From: Bacteroidota bacterium
GTDB taxonomy: Bacteria; Bacteroidota; Bacteroidia; Chitinophagales; Chitinophagaceae
Reading direction: 5' to 3'
Assembly (NCBI GenBank): GCA_023423285.1
Contig: JAFAFV010000048.1
Span: 1 to 64,000 of the forward strand
DNA: 64,000 nucleotides
Translations under genes and position numbers: made by a program
Part shown: one piece after another, positions 17,234 to 26,046 of the stretch
Position numbering within the stretch: the stretch's first letter is position 1
How the letters are laid out: every line of letters begins with the position of its first letter
The notes under the pieces: generated by a model
Database searches by the model: none
The model's input: the letters and a program-made list of their open reading frames with translations, nothing else
Told to the model about the DNA's origin: nothing

Positions 17234-18610
17234 GTGAAGAAAATACATTTATCGGCTGTAATGGCGTGCGTAATGTTTTTAGCTAACGCTCAGGTTTCTC
17301 AAAAAATTAAAACTGCTATGAACAGTTTTAATAATGACAGCCAATTGAAATATGCCATCAGCGCTTTGTACATCATTGATGCAGCCACCGGTGAAACTGT
17401 TTTTGACCAGAACAGCACCGTGGGTCTTGCACCGGCATCCACTCAAAAGATAATTACAGCCGCCACATTGCTGGATGTGGCCGGCCCTTCTTACACATAC
17501 AATACAAGGTTTGGCATTGTATCCACGCCTAATGGCAAAAGCCTTTACATTGATCCTTCCGGCGACCCTGCGCTGGGTAGCTGGCGCTGGGAAGAAACAA
17601 AGGATCTTGCCTTTTTGAGCAGACTGAAAGCCGCGCTAACCGCAAAAGGCATTACCAAATTATCTTCTGTGATCATCAATGCTTCGCGGTGGGATGATGA
17701 AACCATACCTGATGGCTGGATATGGCAGGACGTGGGAAACTATTACGGCGCAGGTTCTCAAGCGCTTAACTGGCGCGAAAACCAATTTGACGTGGTACTG
17801 AAATCCGGGAACAATATAGGAGATAAAGTTTCTATCGTAAGAACAATCCCTCACCTGTATGATTATACCATTGTTTCTAAAGCCACTGCTGCTGCCAAAA
17901 ACACGGGCGATAATAGTTATCTGTACCTTCCATCCATGGGCAATAAAAACGGTATTTTAACCGGCACCATTCCGGCCGGTCAAAATGAATTTGTAATATC
18001 AGGTTCCATATACGACCCTGCCAATCAGTTTGCAAAAACAGTGATGAATTACTTAAAAAACTCCATTACTTTTTCGTCAGCAAACTGGGAAATGGTGCGG
18101 CAACCCTTACAAAATATTGAATGGGTTTACACCAATCATTCACCAAAAATGTCATCGTTGTCTTACTGGTTTTTAAGAAGAAGCATCAACTTGTATGGCG
18201 AGGCTTTTGTAAAAACGCTGGCGCTTGAAAAAAATGGAAAGGCTTCAACTGAAGACGGTATTCAAATATTAAAAGATCACTGGAAAAGCCGCGGCATAGA
18301 TCCTGATGAATTGCGCATTTATGACGGCTCAGGGCTTTCTCCGCAAAACAGAAACACTGCCCACTCTCAGGTAACCGTTCTGCAATATGCAAAAACAAAA
18401 CCCTGGTTTAAAGAATATTATGAAGGATTCCCCCTTTACAATGACATGAAGATGAAAAGCGGTACTATTAACCGCGTAAAAGGTTTTACAGGATATCAAA
18501 AAAGTAAAGACGGTAAAGAATATATATTTTCATTTTTAGTGAATAATTACAGCGGCAGCCAGTTTACCTTGGTAAGAAAAATGTACCGTGTGTTAGACAA
18601 TCTTAAATAG
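17234..18610 (+). CDS. dacB: D-alanyl-D-alanine carboxypeptidase/endopeptidase (PBP4 type, S13)
   Basis: The 458-residue product is a class C penicillin-binding protein. All three active-site motifs are present: S69-T-Q-K72 (SxxK), S317-I-N319 (SxN) and K408-S-G410 (KTG). The SxxK-SxN distance of about 250 residues reflects the extra domains of the S13 family. The N-terminus is a signal peptide (cleavage after ANAQ), placing it in the periplasm, where such enzymes trim pentapeptides and cut D,D-crosslinks in peptidoglycan. The start is a GTG at 17234; no better ATG lies upstream in frame. KSG instead of KTG is common in serine peptidases of this type. Confidence 0.92.
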   Translation: MKKIHLSAVMACVMFLANAQVSQKIKTAMNSFNNDSQLKYAISALYIIDAATGETVFDQNSTVGLAPASTQKIITAATLLDVAGPSYTYNTRFGIVSTPNGKSLYIDPSGDPALGSWRWEETKDLAFLSRLKAALTAKGITKLSSVIINASRWDDETIPDGWIWQDVGNYYGAGSQALNWRENQFDVVLKSGNNIGDKVSIVRTIPHLYDYTIVSKATAAAKNTGDNSYLYLPSMGNKNGILTGTIPAGQNEFVISGSIYDPANQFAKTVMNYLKNSITFSSANWEMVRQPLQNIEWVYTNHSPKMSSLSYWFLRRSINLYGEAFVKTLALEKNGKASTEDGIQILKDHWKSRGIDPDELRIYDGSGLSPQNRNTAHSQVTVLQYAKTKPWFKEYYEGFPLYNDMKMKSGTINRVKGFTGYQKSKDGKEYIFSFLVNNYSGSQFTLVRKMYRVLDNLK

Positions 18611-18638
18611 AAACCGTAATTTGTAAACAAATACACAT

Positions 18639-19637
18639 ATGGTTTTTTCTGACAACAGGTACGCTAACATGCAATACCGCCGGTGTGGCAAATCAGGTTT
18701 ATTATTACCCGCTGTTTCATTAGGTCTGTGGCACAACTTTGGAGATGTGGATGATGCAGATACATATCGTAAAACATTACACACGGCTTTTGATAATGGA
18801 ATCACTCATTTTGACCTTGCCAATAATTACGGACCACCGCCCGGCAGCGCTGAAATAAATTTTGGAAAAATACTTCACAAAGATTTTAAAAGCCACCGCG
18901 ATGAATTGATCATTTCATCTAAAGCAGGTTATTTGATGTGGCCCGGTCCTTACGGCGACTGGGGTTCCCGAAAATACATTCTCTCCAGTCTTGACCAAAG
19001 CCTGCAAAGGTTAAAGATGGATTATGTAGACATTTTTTATCACCACCGTCCTGATCCCGATACACCGCTCGAAGAATCCATGACGGCTTTGCACCATATT
19101 GTGCAACAGGGTAAAGCGCTTTATGTGGGTATTTCAAACTATCCGGCTAAAAAAGCAGCTAATGCATTTAAAATTTTAAAACAACTGGGAACCCCTTGCC
19201 TCATTCATCAACCCAAATACTCTATGTATGAACGCTGGGTGGAAGACGGCCTGCTGGATGTGCTTGAAAAAGCGGGTGTGGGTTGTATCGCTTTTTCCCC
19301 CCTTGCCCAGGGATTGCTTACTGATAAATATTTAAAAGGTATTCCCAGAAATTCAAGAGCTGCAAAAAAGCACGGTTTCTTACAAAAGGATGCCATTACG
19401 CCCAATCGTGTAAAACAAATAATGCAACTGAACGTTATAGCAAAAGAAAGAAAACAATCACTTGCCCAAATGGCACTGGCCTGGATATTAAAAGATGAAA
19501 GAATTACCTCGGTATTGGTTGGCGCAAGCAGCGCCGCGCAATTGCTCGATAATTTAAAATGCCTTAACAATATTAGTTTTGAAAAAGAAGAGCTTCAGCG
19601 GATTGAAGCTATATTGACTGAGACGCCTTCTGTATAA
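18639..19637 (+). CDS. Aldo/keto reductase (YghZ-like)
   Basis: The 332-residue cytosolic protein is a TIM-barrel aldo-keto reductase. It shows the catalytic set D59 and Y64 (FDLANNYGPPPGSAE), the lysine in IISSKAGY and the histidine in FYHHRPD, and the NADP-binding C-terminal VGASSAAQLLDNL. The GSAEINFG and YSMYERWVEDGLLD segments place it close to the E. coli YghZ/L-glyceraldehyde-3-phosphate reductase and Kv-beta group. Reaction is NADPH-dependent reduction of small aldehydes; the physiological substrate is not known. It follows dacB after 28 bases and may be cotranscribed with it. Confidence 0.88.
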   Translation: MVFSDNRYANMQYRRCGKSGLLLPAVSLGLWHNFGDVDDADTYRKTLHTAFDNGITHFDLANNYGPPPGSAEINFGKILHKDFKSHRDELIISSKAGYLMWPGPYGDWGSRKYILSSLDQSLQRLKMDYVDIFYHHRPDPDTPLEESMTALHHIVQQGKALYVGISNYPAKKAANAFKILKQLGTPCLIHQPKYSMYERWVEDGLLDVLEKAGVGCIAFSPLAQGLLTDKYLKGIPRNSRAAKKHGFLQKDAITPNRVKQIMQLNVIAKERKQSLAQMALAWILKDERITSVLVGASSAAQLLDNLKCLNNISFEKEELQRIEAILTETPSV

Positions 19638-19668
19638 CGTTGAATTTTTTTGATTTAAACTTGTTACT

Positions 19669-20385
19669 ATGAACAAATCTTTACCTATTATTTTGCTGGC
19701 AGCAGTGGTATCAACTCTTTTCATTGCAGCAAAGCCACTGCAACGCGGCCTTAGCGGTGCCTGGAAAACTGTAAACGGCACCGAAGAATATAGCCTGATT
19801 GCTGCGGATAATTATTTGATGGTTACCCATTTTGATAAGGCAGATAAAAAATTCATCAGCACATTCGGGGGCAAGGCAAGGTTATTGGGTAAAAAATTAG
19901 TGCTTACCGTAGAATTCAACACCGCCGATAAAAGCCAGGTAGGCAAAACGGTTGAGTATTTATGGGATGCTAAAACCGCTTCGGTTACTTCCAACATCAC
20001 CGGCAAAACTGAAACCTGGCGATTGGTAGATCAGGGCAGGGATAACCTTACAGGTAACTGGCGTTTTTTACAAAGAAAAGATGGCGATAAGTTTAGCGAG
20101 GTAACGCCCTTACGCGCAAGGCGTACTTATAAGCTGCTAACAGCCTCACGCTTTCAATGGGCAGCCGTGAATGTGGAAACTGGAGAATTCTTTGGTACAG
20201 GAGGTGGCAATTACACTTTTAAAGATGGAAAGTACACTGAAAACATTGAATTCTTCAGCCGCGACAACAGTCGTGTGGGTGCATCGCTAACATTTAATGC
20301 TGAATTGAAAGATGGAAATTGGCACCATTCTGGCAATAACTCACGTGGCGAACCGTTATACGAGGTTTGGGGAAGAATAAAGTAA
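19669..20385 (+). CDS. Secreted protein with two lipocalin-like repeats, unknown function
   Basis: The 238-residue product has a signal peptide (hydrophobic core LPIILLAAVVSTLFIAA) and then two similar beta-rich halves, each starting with a G-x-W element: LSGAWKTVNG near residue 28 and LTGNWRFLQRKDG near 128. Each half ends in a W-R/W-G strand (ETWRLVD, YEVWGRIK). This is the pattern of small lipocalin-like or calycin domains that bind hydrophobic ligands, but no family can be named with certainty. It should be periplasmic. It lies 31 bases after the aldo-keto reductase and is the last gene before a strong terminator. Confidence 0.55.
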   Translation: MNKSLPIILLAAVVSTLFIAAKPLQRGLSGAWKTVNGTEEYSLIAADNYLMVTHFDKADKKFISTFGGKARLLGKKLVLTVEFNTADKSQVGKTVEYLWDAKTASVTSNITGKTETWRLVDQGRDNLTGNWRFLQRKDGDKFSEVTPLRARRTYKLLTASRFQWAAVNVETGEFFGTGGGNYTFKDGKYTENIEFFSRDNSRVGASLTFNAELKDGNWHHSGNNSRGEPLYEVWGRIK

Positions 20386-20400
20386 TTTAATTGCATTATA

Positions 20401-20440
20401 AAAAAACAGGCGCTATTGGTAAGTATAGCGCCTGTTTTTT
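20401..20440. terminator. Strong bidirectional terminator
   Basis: Two perfect 16-base arms (AAAAAACAGGCGCTAT and its complement) surround an eight-base loop, with six As on one side and six Ts on the other, so it can stop transcription from both directions. It lies between the convergent secreted-protein gene (+) and the response regulator gene (-). The stretch from 20441 to 20562 holds nothing recognisable. Confidence 0.95.
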
Positions 20441-20562
20441 AAAGGAAGCACCTATTTCTGCAGTAGCAGCATTAGTGCTCATCTCAACTTCCGCCTCATC
20501 GTAATCTCATCAGCATATTCCTTGTCAGCAAACGCTCGCCGCTCAAAAAAAATGCGAACCAG

Positions 20563-21333
20563 TCAGGTAGCTGATTTTTTTATGAATTCAGACGGCGTGA
20601 TGTTAAACTGTTTTTGAAAGTTACGGCCAAATTGTGTTGGAGTGTTGAACCCGACCATATGATATACCTCACTTACGCGATAGCCTTCCTGTAACAGTGC
20701 TGCGGCTTTCTTTAAACGTGTCAGGTTTATCATTTCGTTTGGAGACATATCGGTTACAGAACCTATTTTTCTATATAAAGTAGGCCTGCTTACATTGAGA
20801 TATCTCGCAATCAGGTCCACATCAAGATCTTCATTTGTAATATTCTCATTAATATAACGGCCAAGGTTTTCAACAAATTCAACATCCTTTTTTGAATGAG
20901 CTATGCTACTAATGCTTGCAAGGGGAGAGTTTGCAAAATACTCTTTCACTTTGTTCCTGTTCTTCAGCATGCTTTCTATTTGAGCAGTAAGGTATTCAAT
21001 GGAGAAAGGTTTTTCAATATACACATCGGCACCGGAGTGGAGTCCCTCTATTTTGGACTGTATCGTATTTTTCGCAGTAAGCAGGATTACAGGAATATGG
21101 CTGAATTCAACTTCTGATTTAATCTTTTCACAAAGTTCAAAGCCATCCATCACCGGCATCATCACATCACTTATAACGAGACTCACGGTTTCTTTCTTCA
21201 ACATTTCAAGAGCCATTCTACCATCTTCTGCTGTAAGCACATTATAGGTTTCCCCGAGATCAAGTGAAAGGAATTCCAATATATCTTCACTATCATCAAC
21301 AATCATGATAGTCTCAGCAAGCATCTTATTCAT
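20563..21333 (-). CDS. Response regulator with AraC-type DNA-binding output
   Basis: The 256-residue protein has a receiver domain (about 9-125) with acidic residues D13/D14, phosphoacceptor D56 in VSLVISDVMMP and the LLTAK segment, then a C-terminal AraC/XylS helix-turn-helix domain (VSEVYHMVGFNTPTQFGRNF ending ITPSEF). The frame is open further upstream, but those extra 25 residues overlap the kinase gene in another frame and carry no receiver sequence, so the ATG at 21333 is chosen. It begins seven bases after the kinase stop. In Bacteroidota the same domains are usually the C-terminal part of a single hybrid kinase; here they are a separate protein. It probably activates the divergent SusCD locus through the direct repeats at 24473-24504 and 32254-32285. 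Confidence 0.88.
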   Translation of the reverse strand: MNKMLAETIMIVDDSEDILEFLSLDLGETYNVLTAEDGRMALEMLKKETVSLVISDVMMPVMDGFELCEKIKSEVEFSHIPVILLTAKNTIQSKIEGLHSGADVYIEKPFSIEYLTAQIESMLKNRNKVKEYFANSPLASISSIAHSKKDVEFVENLGRYINENITNEDLDVDLIARYLNVSRPTLYRKIGSVTDMSPNEMINLTRLKKAAALLQEGYRVSEVYHMVGFNTPTQFGRNFQKQFNITPSEFIKKSAT

Positions 21334-21340
21334 TTTAATT

Positions 21341-24300
21341 TCAATTTTCAGGTACGCTAAATATAAATATATTTTTCTTGTTGTCTGTTCTATAAACGAT
21401 GTCTCCATTATTTAAGTTAGCCAGTGACTTAGCTAATGATAGGCCCACCCCGGAACCTTGGACCCTGCTATTAACCCTTGAACGGTAAAATGGCTCAAAT
21501 ATTTTAAGTTGTTCCTCCTCAGGTATCAGATTACCATCATTCACAAAAAAAATTTCTACCTGACCTTTTTTTGATTTTATGATACTTATTTCTGCCATTC
21601 CATCTGAATATTTTATAGCATTTTCCAGTAAGTTACTCACAATCTTTTTGACAGCTTCTTCATCAGCGTGAATATAAATAGGGTTTCCTACACAATTAAA
21701 CCTGTAAGCAATATTTCTATCATCAGCGTAGTTTTGAAAATTGTCGAATATGTCCTTTGTTAAAGTGAAGATGTCCAATTTATCAAAATTCACATGGTAG
21801 TTTTCTGATTCGAATTTTCGGAGATCAAGTAACTGCCCCGACAACTCAAGCAGTCTGTTTGTATTTTTATTCACAATATCCATATATTTTGAGACAACAG
21901 GACCGGGCTGCGTATGCTGGCGTATTTTCTCAAGAGGAGCCTTTATTAATGACAGCGGGGTTTTAATTTCATGCGCCACATTTGTATAAAAATCAATTTT
22001 AGCCTCATAAAGTTCTTTCTCTTTTTTAATGGCAAACGCCTGCATTTTTGCAGCATGCTTTCTTTTGTTTCTGTGAATGATATAAGAAGTAATAATTGCG
22101 ACCATGCATATGAAAAGAAGCATGTATATAAAATACGCCGGCTTAGATTGCCACAACGGAGGCGTAATAATGACTTCAACAACTTTCTCGTTTGAAAGCC
22201 ATAGCCCGCTACTATTGGTCGATTTTATTTTGAGGCGATAATCGCCAGGCGGGAGGTTAGTAAAGCTTATCTGGTTTGTTTTCCCCAGTTGGTTCCAGGT
22301 TTTATCTGCAGGCTCAAGTTTATACGCAAAATAAATATTGTCGGGTGATTTAAAGCTTAGTACAGAAAAGCTGACGTTAAATGATGCTTGCGCAGATGGT
22401 AATACAATTTTGTTCTCGCTTGCAAGTGAACGCTGGTTTTTCTCCTGCTCAATAATAGCACGTTTGCTTTGCGAGAGCAGCCTTATTTCATCTGCGTAAA
22501 TTGGTGCAATAAAATTGCTTTTCCGATAATCGACCGGATTAAATTTGATGATGCCTTTCAAACTTCCAAAGTAAATATTTCCACTATCATCAACAAACGA
22601 AGAATGGTGATTGAATTGTTCTGCAAGCAACCCGTCGCTTTTTCTAAATATCTTGACATCTCCATTGTTATAATCTATTCGTACAAGCCCTTTGGATGTT
22701 GTTGTCCAATAGTTTTTCAATTTGTCCTGAACAATTGCATATATAATATTTGAAGGGAATCCTGAATTGTGATTGTACTGTTTAACCTGGCCACCTTTAA
22801 TGTTCACTTTGTACAAACCATTTTCTGTACATATCCATAAGTTATTTAAATTATCAAAATAGAAATTCAGTATACGTGTTTCCTTCAAAAGATTTTTATT
22901 TGTACCAGTAGATCTTATCGTCAACTGTTTAACATTATTATTGCTGTCAATAAAAAGAACCCCTTCAGTATGAAATCCTAACCAAATATTTTTACTCGAA
23001 TCAATAGTTATCGCAGAAACAAATTTATTAAGCGGTATGGTTTTAATCTCTTTTAAATTGTTGTGTTGTTTATCGAAAGAGTATAAACCGTTTGAGGTGC
23101 CTAATAATATTTCGTTTTCATTTCTTTTCAGGATTGTGTTAATATAATTGCTTTTTAATGATGATATACTCGTGGCATAATAATGTCCTTTTAATGCTCC
23201 TGTCGCATAATTAAAAATGTATAGCCCATGCTCGAACGTTCCCACATACAATTCATCGCCATCGGTGAGCAGGCCATGAACATTGGTGGAAGGTAATTGA
23301 GAACGAATTGGTAACGGATCTTCAAATTGGTTTGTATTTATATTAAATTTAGATACCCCAGCGTCTTCGGTACCAATCCAAATGTTTTTGTGCCGATCCT
23401 GAGTGATGGTTCTCACAACGTTTCCCGCGATAGAATTTTTGCCTATTGCAGGAAAGCTTTTTTTAATTAAAAACTGTGGATTAGAATAGTAATTAAGCCC
23501 TCCAAAATAAGTACCTACCCATACCCCACCTTCCTGGTCTTTGCATAAACTGTACACAGCATTGTCGGAAATTGAATACGGATCCATCCGGTCTTTAGTA
23601 AGCGCAACAGTTGTTTTGGTGTTATGATTGTATATGTATAAGCCAGTCTCAGTGGCAATCCAAAACTCTGCAGGCTTGTACTGCAGGATGTCATGAATGA
23701 ATATTTTGTTTGGGGGGAAGATGTTAGCGTTGTAAAAATGGTTTGTTTTTCTGTTTAAGATTTTCAAACCGTGTGATGAGGTCCCGACAAAAATACTTTC
23801 ATCATTAACCGGCAATATTTTTTCAATTGTAGATAAACTATTTTCAATCTTAATGTCGTAGATTTTAAATGTATTAGACTTTAAGTTATAAGATGCAAGT
23901 TTTGCACTCCTGCAACCGATCCATATTAACCCATCTTTACTTTTGGCTAAAGAAGTAGCTCCGCGTAGAAAACTGTAGGGATAAAATCCAATAGAATTAT
24001 TAGCATGATGGTATATATAAATACCGCTCGCTTCGGCTATCCATAATCCGCCATTGGCATCGCTTTGTATGGCGCGAATGGTTTTGTTTCTCGTGAAACC
24101 GATCAATTGAAATTGGCGGAGATTTTCGTCGTAACGAAACAATCCTTTTTCAGTGCCTACCCACAACGTTCCTTTTTGATCTTCGTGCAGGTAATATATT
24201 GCATTACTTTGAAGGTCTCCAGGTCTGCCGTAATTTTTAAAAATTTTGAAATTCCTTCCGTCATAACGGTTTAAGCCATCAGGCGTTCCGAACCATAGAA

Positions 24301-24448
24301 ACCCTTTTTTGTCCTGTAATGCATTAATAACCGAGTTATTTGAGATACCATCCTCAGCCTCAAACTTTTTAAAATAATAAGGCTGAGCAAAACATTGCAG
24401 GCAAAAAAATAATAAACAAGCAAAATAAAGTAAAGCTTTCGCAATCAT
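21341..24448 (-). CDS. Large sensor histidine kinase with periplasmic propeller
   Basis: The 1035-residue protein starts with a signal peptide and has a periplasmic sensor made of many two-component-regulator propeller repeats (for example GFLWFGTPDGLNRYDG and GTLWVGTEKGLFRYD) and a Y_Y_Y domain. A membrane segment follows at about 769-790, then a HisKA domain with phosphoacceptor H826 in NVAHEIKTPLSLI, and a HATPase domain with N, G1 and G2 boxes (LLENAIKYSDG, GSGVGLSLAKSLA). This is the sensor architecture of hybrid two-component systems that bind oligosaccharides, but it stops directly after the ATPase domain and lacks the receiver and AraC domains, which the next gene supplies. It is divergent from the SusCD operon. 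Confidence 0.92.
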   Translation of the reverse strand: MIAKALLYFACLLFFCLQCFAQPYYFKKFEAEDGISNNSVINALQDKKGFLWFGTPDGLNRYDGRNFKIFKNYGRPGDLQSNAIYYLHEDQKGTLWVGTEKGLFRYDENLRQFQLIGFTRNKTIRAIQSDANGGLWIAEASGIYIYHHANNSIGFYPYSFLRGATSLAKSKDGLIWIGCRSAKLASYNLKSNTFKIYDIKIENSLSTIEKILPVNDESIFVGTSSHGLKILNRKTNHFYNANIFPPNKIFIHDILQYKPAEFWIATETGLYIYNHNTKTTVALTKDRMDPYSISDNAVYSLCKDQEGGVWVGTYFGGLNYYSNPQFLIKKSFPAIGKNSIAGNVVRTITQDRHKNIWIGTEDAGVSKFNINTNQFEDPLPIRSQLPSTNVHGLLTDGDELYVGTFEHGLYIFNYATGALKGHYYATSISSLKSNYINTILKRNENEILLGTSNGLYSFDKQHNNLKEIKTIPLNKFVSAITIDSSKNIWLGFHTEGVLFIDSNNNVKQLTIRSTGTNKNLLKETRILNFYFDNLNNLWICTENGLYKVNIKGGQVKQYNHNSGFPSNIIYAIVQDKLKNYWTTTSKGLVRIDYNNGDVKIFRKSDGLLAEQFNHHSSFVDDSGNIYFGSLKGIIKFNPVDYRKSNFIAPIYADEIRLLSQSKRAIIEQEKNQRSLASENKIVLPSAQASFNVSFSVLSFKSPDNIYFAYKLEPADKTWNQLGKTNQISFTNLPPGDYRLKIKSTNSSGLWLSNEKVVEVIITPPLWQSKPAYFIYMLLFICMVAIITSYIIHRNKRKHAAKMQAFAIKKEKELYEAKIDFYTNVAHEIKTPLSLIKAPLEKIRQHTQPGPVVSKYMDIVNKNTNRLLELSGQLLDLRKFESENYHVNFDKLDIFTLTKDIFDNFQNYADDRNIAYRFNCVGNPIYIHADEEAVKKIVSNLLENAIKYSDGMAEISIIKSKKGQVEIFFVNDGNLIPEEEQLKIFEPFYRSRVNSRVQGSGVGLSLAKSLANLNNGDIVYRTDNKKNIFIFSVPEN

Positions 24449-24472
24449 TTGGGCTGTAAATATATTGTATAA

Positions 24473-24504
24473 AATGAGACGATTTGTCGGTTTTTTGAAA
24501 CAAT
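24473..24504 (+). promoter_or_regulatory. Candidate AraC-regulator operator upstream of the SusCD operon
   Basis: Two 11-base half-sites, AATGAGACGAT (24473-24483) and TTTGAAACAAT (24494-24504), repeat directly with a 21-base period. The 32-base block matches the block at 32254-32285 at 23 positions, and both end exactly 28 bases before a -7 element. AraC-family regulators commonly bind direct repeats about 21 bases apart next to the promoter. The block is also 25 bases from the kinase start codon, so it may influence the divergent kinase gene. Confidence 0.65.
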
Positions 24505-24532
24505 ATGGAAGGTCTTAAAAATTGACCCATGT

Positions 24533-24540
24533 TAACTTTG
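24533..24540 (+). promoter_or_regulatory. -7 element of the IPT/NHL-SusC-SusD operon
   Basis: TAACTTTG matches TAnnTTTG exactly, 28 bases after the candidate operator. There is no TTG at the -33 position, as expected for an activator-dependent promoter. It would give a leader of about 155 bases before the ATG at 24703; within 24548-24702 I see no other structure. Confidence 0.6.
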
Positions 24541-24702
24541 TGTTAACGAATTGTATCACAGAATATATGCTGAAGTATTTAAATGTTGTGAAAGTTTGCT
24601 TATAGAAGATTGCACCTTGCCTAATATTTCACCCCATGTTCCAGATCGTTCATCGTTCAGTTGTTTCTGATTTCTTTAAAAATAAAATTTAAATCAATAA
24701 TT

Positions 24703-26031
24703 ATGAAAAGTTCTGTTTTGAGATCTTTTAAATTTTTGGTTGCCTTACTTGTACTGGTATTTTCCATAGTCTCCTGCGAAAGGGATATAACGGGAGACGA
24801 CGTAACAGTAGGCGTGCCATTCGACCCGAATGCACCTGTTGTTATACGGGATTTTACGCCCGATAGTGGCGGTGTAAGTACACAAATGATCATCTATGGA
24901 AACAATTTCGGAACCGATCCAAAAATGATAAAAGTGTATGTGAACGAGAAAGAAGCACCTGTGGTGGGTACTAATGGTAGCGCAATATATGCACTAGTTC
25001 CATCAAGGGCAGGTACCGGAAAAGTAAGGGTAGTACTATCGAATGGTACAACATCTAAGGAAATTATCTCGGAAACAGATTTTAAATATTTCTTCAGGCC
25101 CTCTGTAAGCACGGTAGCCGGCTTCACAGATAAGGATGGAAGAACAGCAATTGTTGACGGACCGATAGACAAAGCACAGTTCGAAGAACCCTATTGGCTT
25201 GAATTTGACGAGCACAAAAATATTTATCTTCTTGAAGAGTATAGAGGGCTGCGAATGATCGACTCAGCTCTAACAACCGTAACCACAAAGTTCAGGACAG
25301 GTAATGGCTGGGACAGGCCCCGTACAGCTACTTTCAATCCCACTTTTGATACCTTGTATTTAACAAATGACCAGGGCAACTGGGACGGACTTGCAACAGT
25401 AGTAGCAACTAAAGCTGATAATTTTTCCCGATGGAGTTCTCTAATTTTTAGCAAGCAGTGCAATGGCGGAGATGCGCAACCGCAAACAGGAGACTTTTTC
25501 TTTAACTCCTATGCCAATGGACAGGTTTTTAAATGGAATCGCTCGGTCAGAACATCTACAGAGCTTTACAGGGTGGGTGATAACAATTGGGAATTCAATA
25601 TTCAGTTCGCGCCCAGCGGCGATTTTGCCTATATGGTTTCTAAAAATAAACACTATTTACTGAAGGCGCGGTATAACCGGGAAACGCAAAAGTTGGATGC
25701 CCCTGTATTTTTTGCTGGGCAAATAAATAGCGCAGGCCATCAGGATGGTGTAGGCGCAGGTGCAAAATTCGATCAGCCACATCAGGGAGCATTTGATGAG
25801 TTTGATAATTTTTATCTATGTGATGTATTTAATCAGTGCATCCGAAAAATTACGCCTGAAGGGATTGTGACCACTTTTGCCGGTCGGCCCCGCAACTGGG
25901 GATATACCGATGGCCTTCTTCGCGACGCCCAATTTGATCAACCGCACGGTATAGTATACGACAAACAAACCGGAACCTTTTATATCGCAGATATGAAAAA
26001 CAGGCGCATCAGAAAAATAACTACCGAATAA
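24703..26031 (+). CDS. IPT/TIG and NHL-repeat surface lipoprotein of the PUL
   Basis: The 442-residue product has a lipoprotein signal peptide with lipobox SIVSC (C25), an IPT/TIG immunoglobulin-like domain at about 47-130 (VIRDFTPDSGGVSTQMIIYGNNFG) and a beta-propeller with NHL-like repeats in the C-terminal half (GAFDEFDNFYLCDVFNQCIRKI, IVYDKQTGTFYIADMKNRRIRKI). Such proteins occur beside SusC/SusD pairs and are presumed surface glycan-binding or structural proteins. The frame opens at 24661, but the ATG at 24703 puts the signal peptide at the N-terminus and is chosen. It leads the operon, 15 bases before susC. Confidence 0.8.
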   Translation: MKSSVLRSFKFLVALLVLVFSIVSCERDITGDDVTVGVPFDPNAPVVIRDFTPDSGGVSTQMIIYGNNFGTDPKMIKVYVNEKEAPVVGTNGSAIYALVPSRAGTGKVRVVLSNGTTSKEIISETDFKYFFRPSVSTVAGFTDKDGRTAIVDGPIDKAQFEEPYWLEFDEHKNIYLLEEYRGLRMIDSALTTVTTKFRTGNGWDRPRTATFNPTFDTLYLTNDQGNWDGLATVVATKADNFSRWSSLIFSKQCNGGDAQPQTGDFFFNSYANGQVFKWNRSVRTSTELYRVGDNNWEFNIQFAPSGDFAYMVSKNKHYLLKARYNRETQKLDAPVFFAGQINSAGHQDGVGAGAKFDQPHQGAFDEFDNFYLCDVFNQCIRKITPEGIVTTFAGRPRNWGYTDGLLRDAQFDQPHGIVYDKQTGTFYIADMKNRRIRKITTE

Positions 26032-26046
26032 TCTCAAACCAAAAAC

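Noticed and set aside
21334..21408. Upstream extension of the response regulator frame, or kinase-regulator fusion by frameshift
   Set aside because: The 25 extra residues show no receiver sequence and overlap the kinase end; the kinase domain is complete and the ATG at 21333 starts directly at the receiver domain.
24532..24547. GTTAAC repeated twice (GTTAACTTTGTGTTAAC region) as an operator
   Set aside because: The first copy is part of the -7 element and the second is too short to support a binding site; no counterpart lies before the glutaminase unit.
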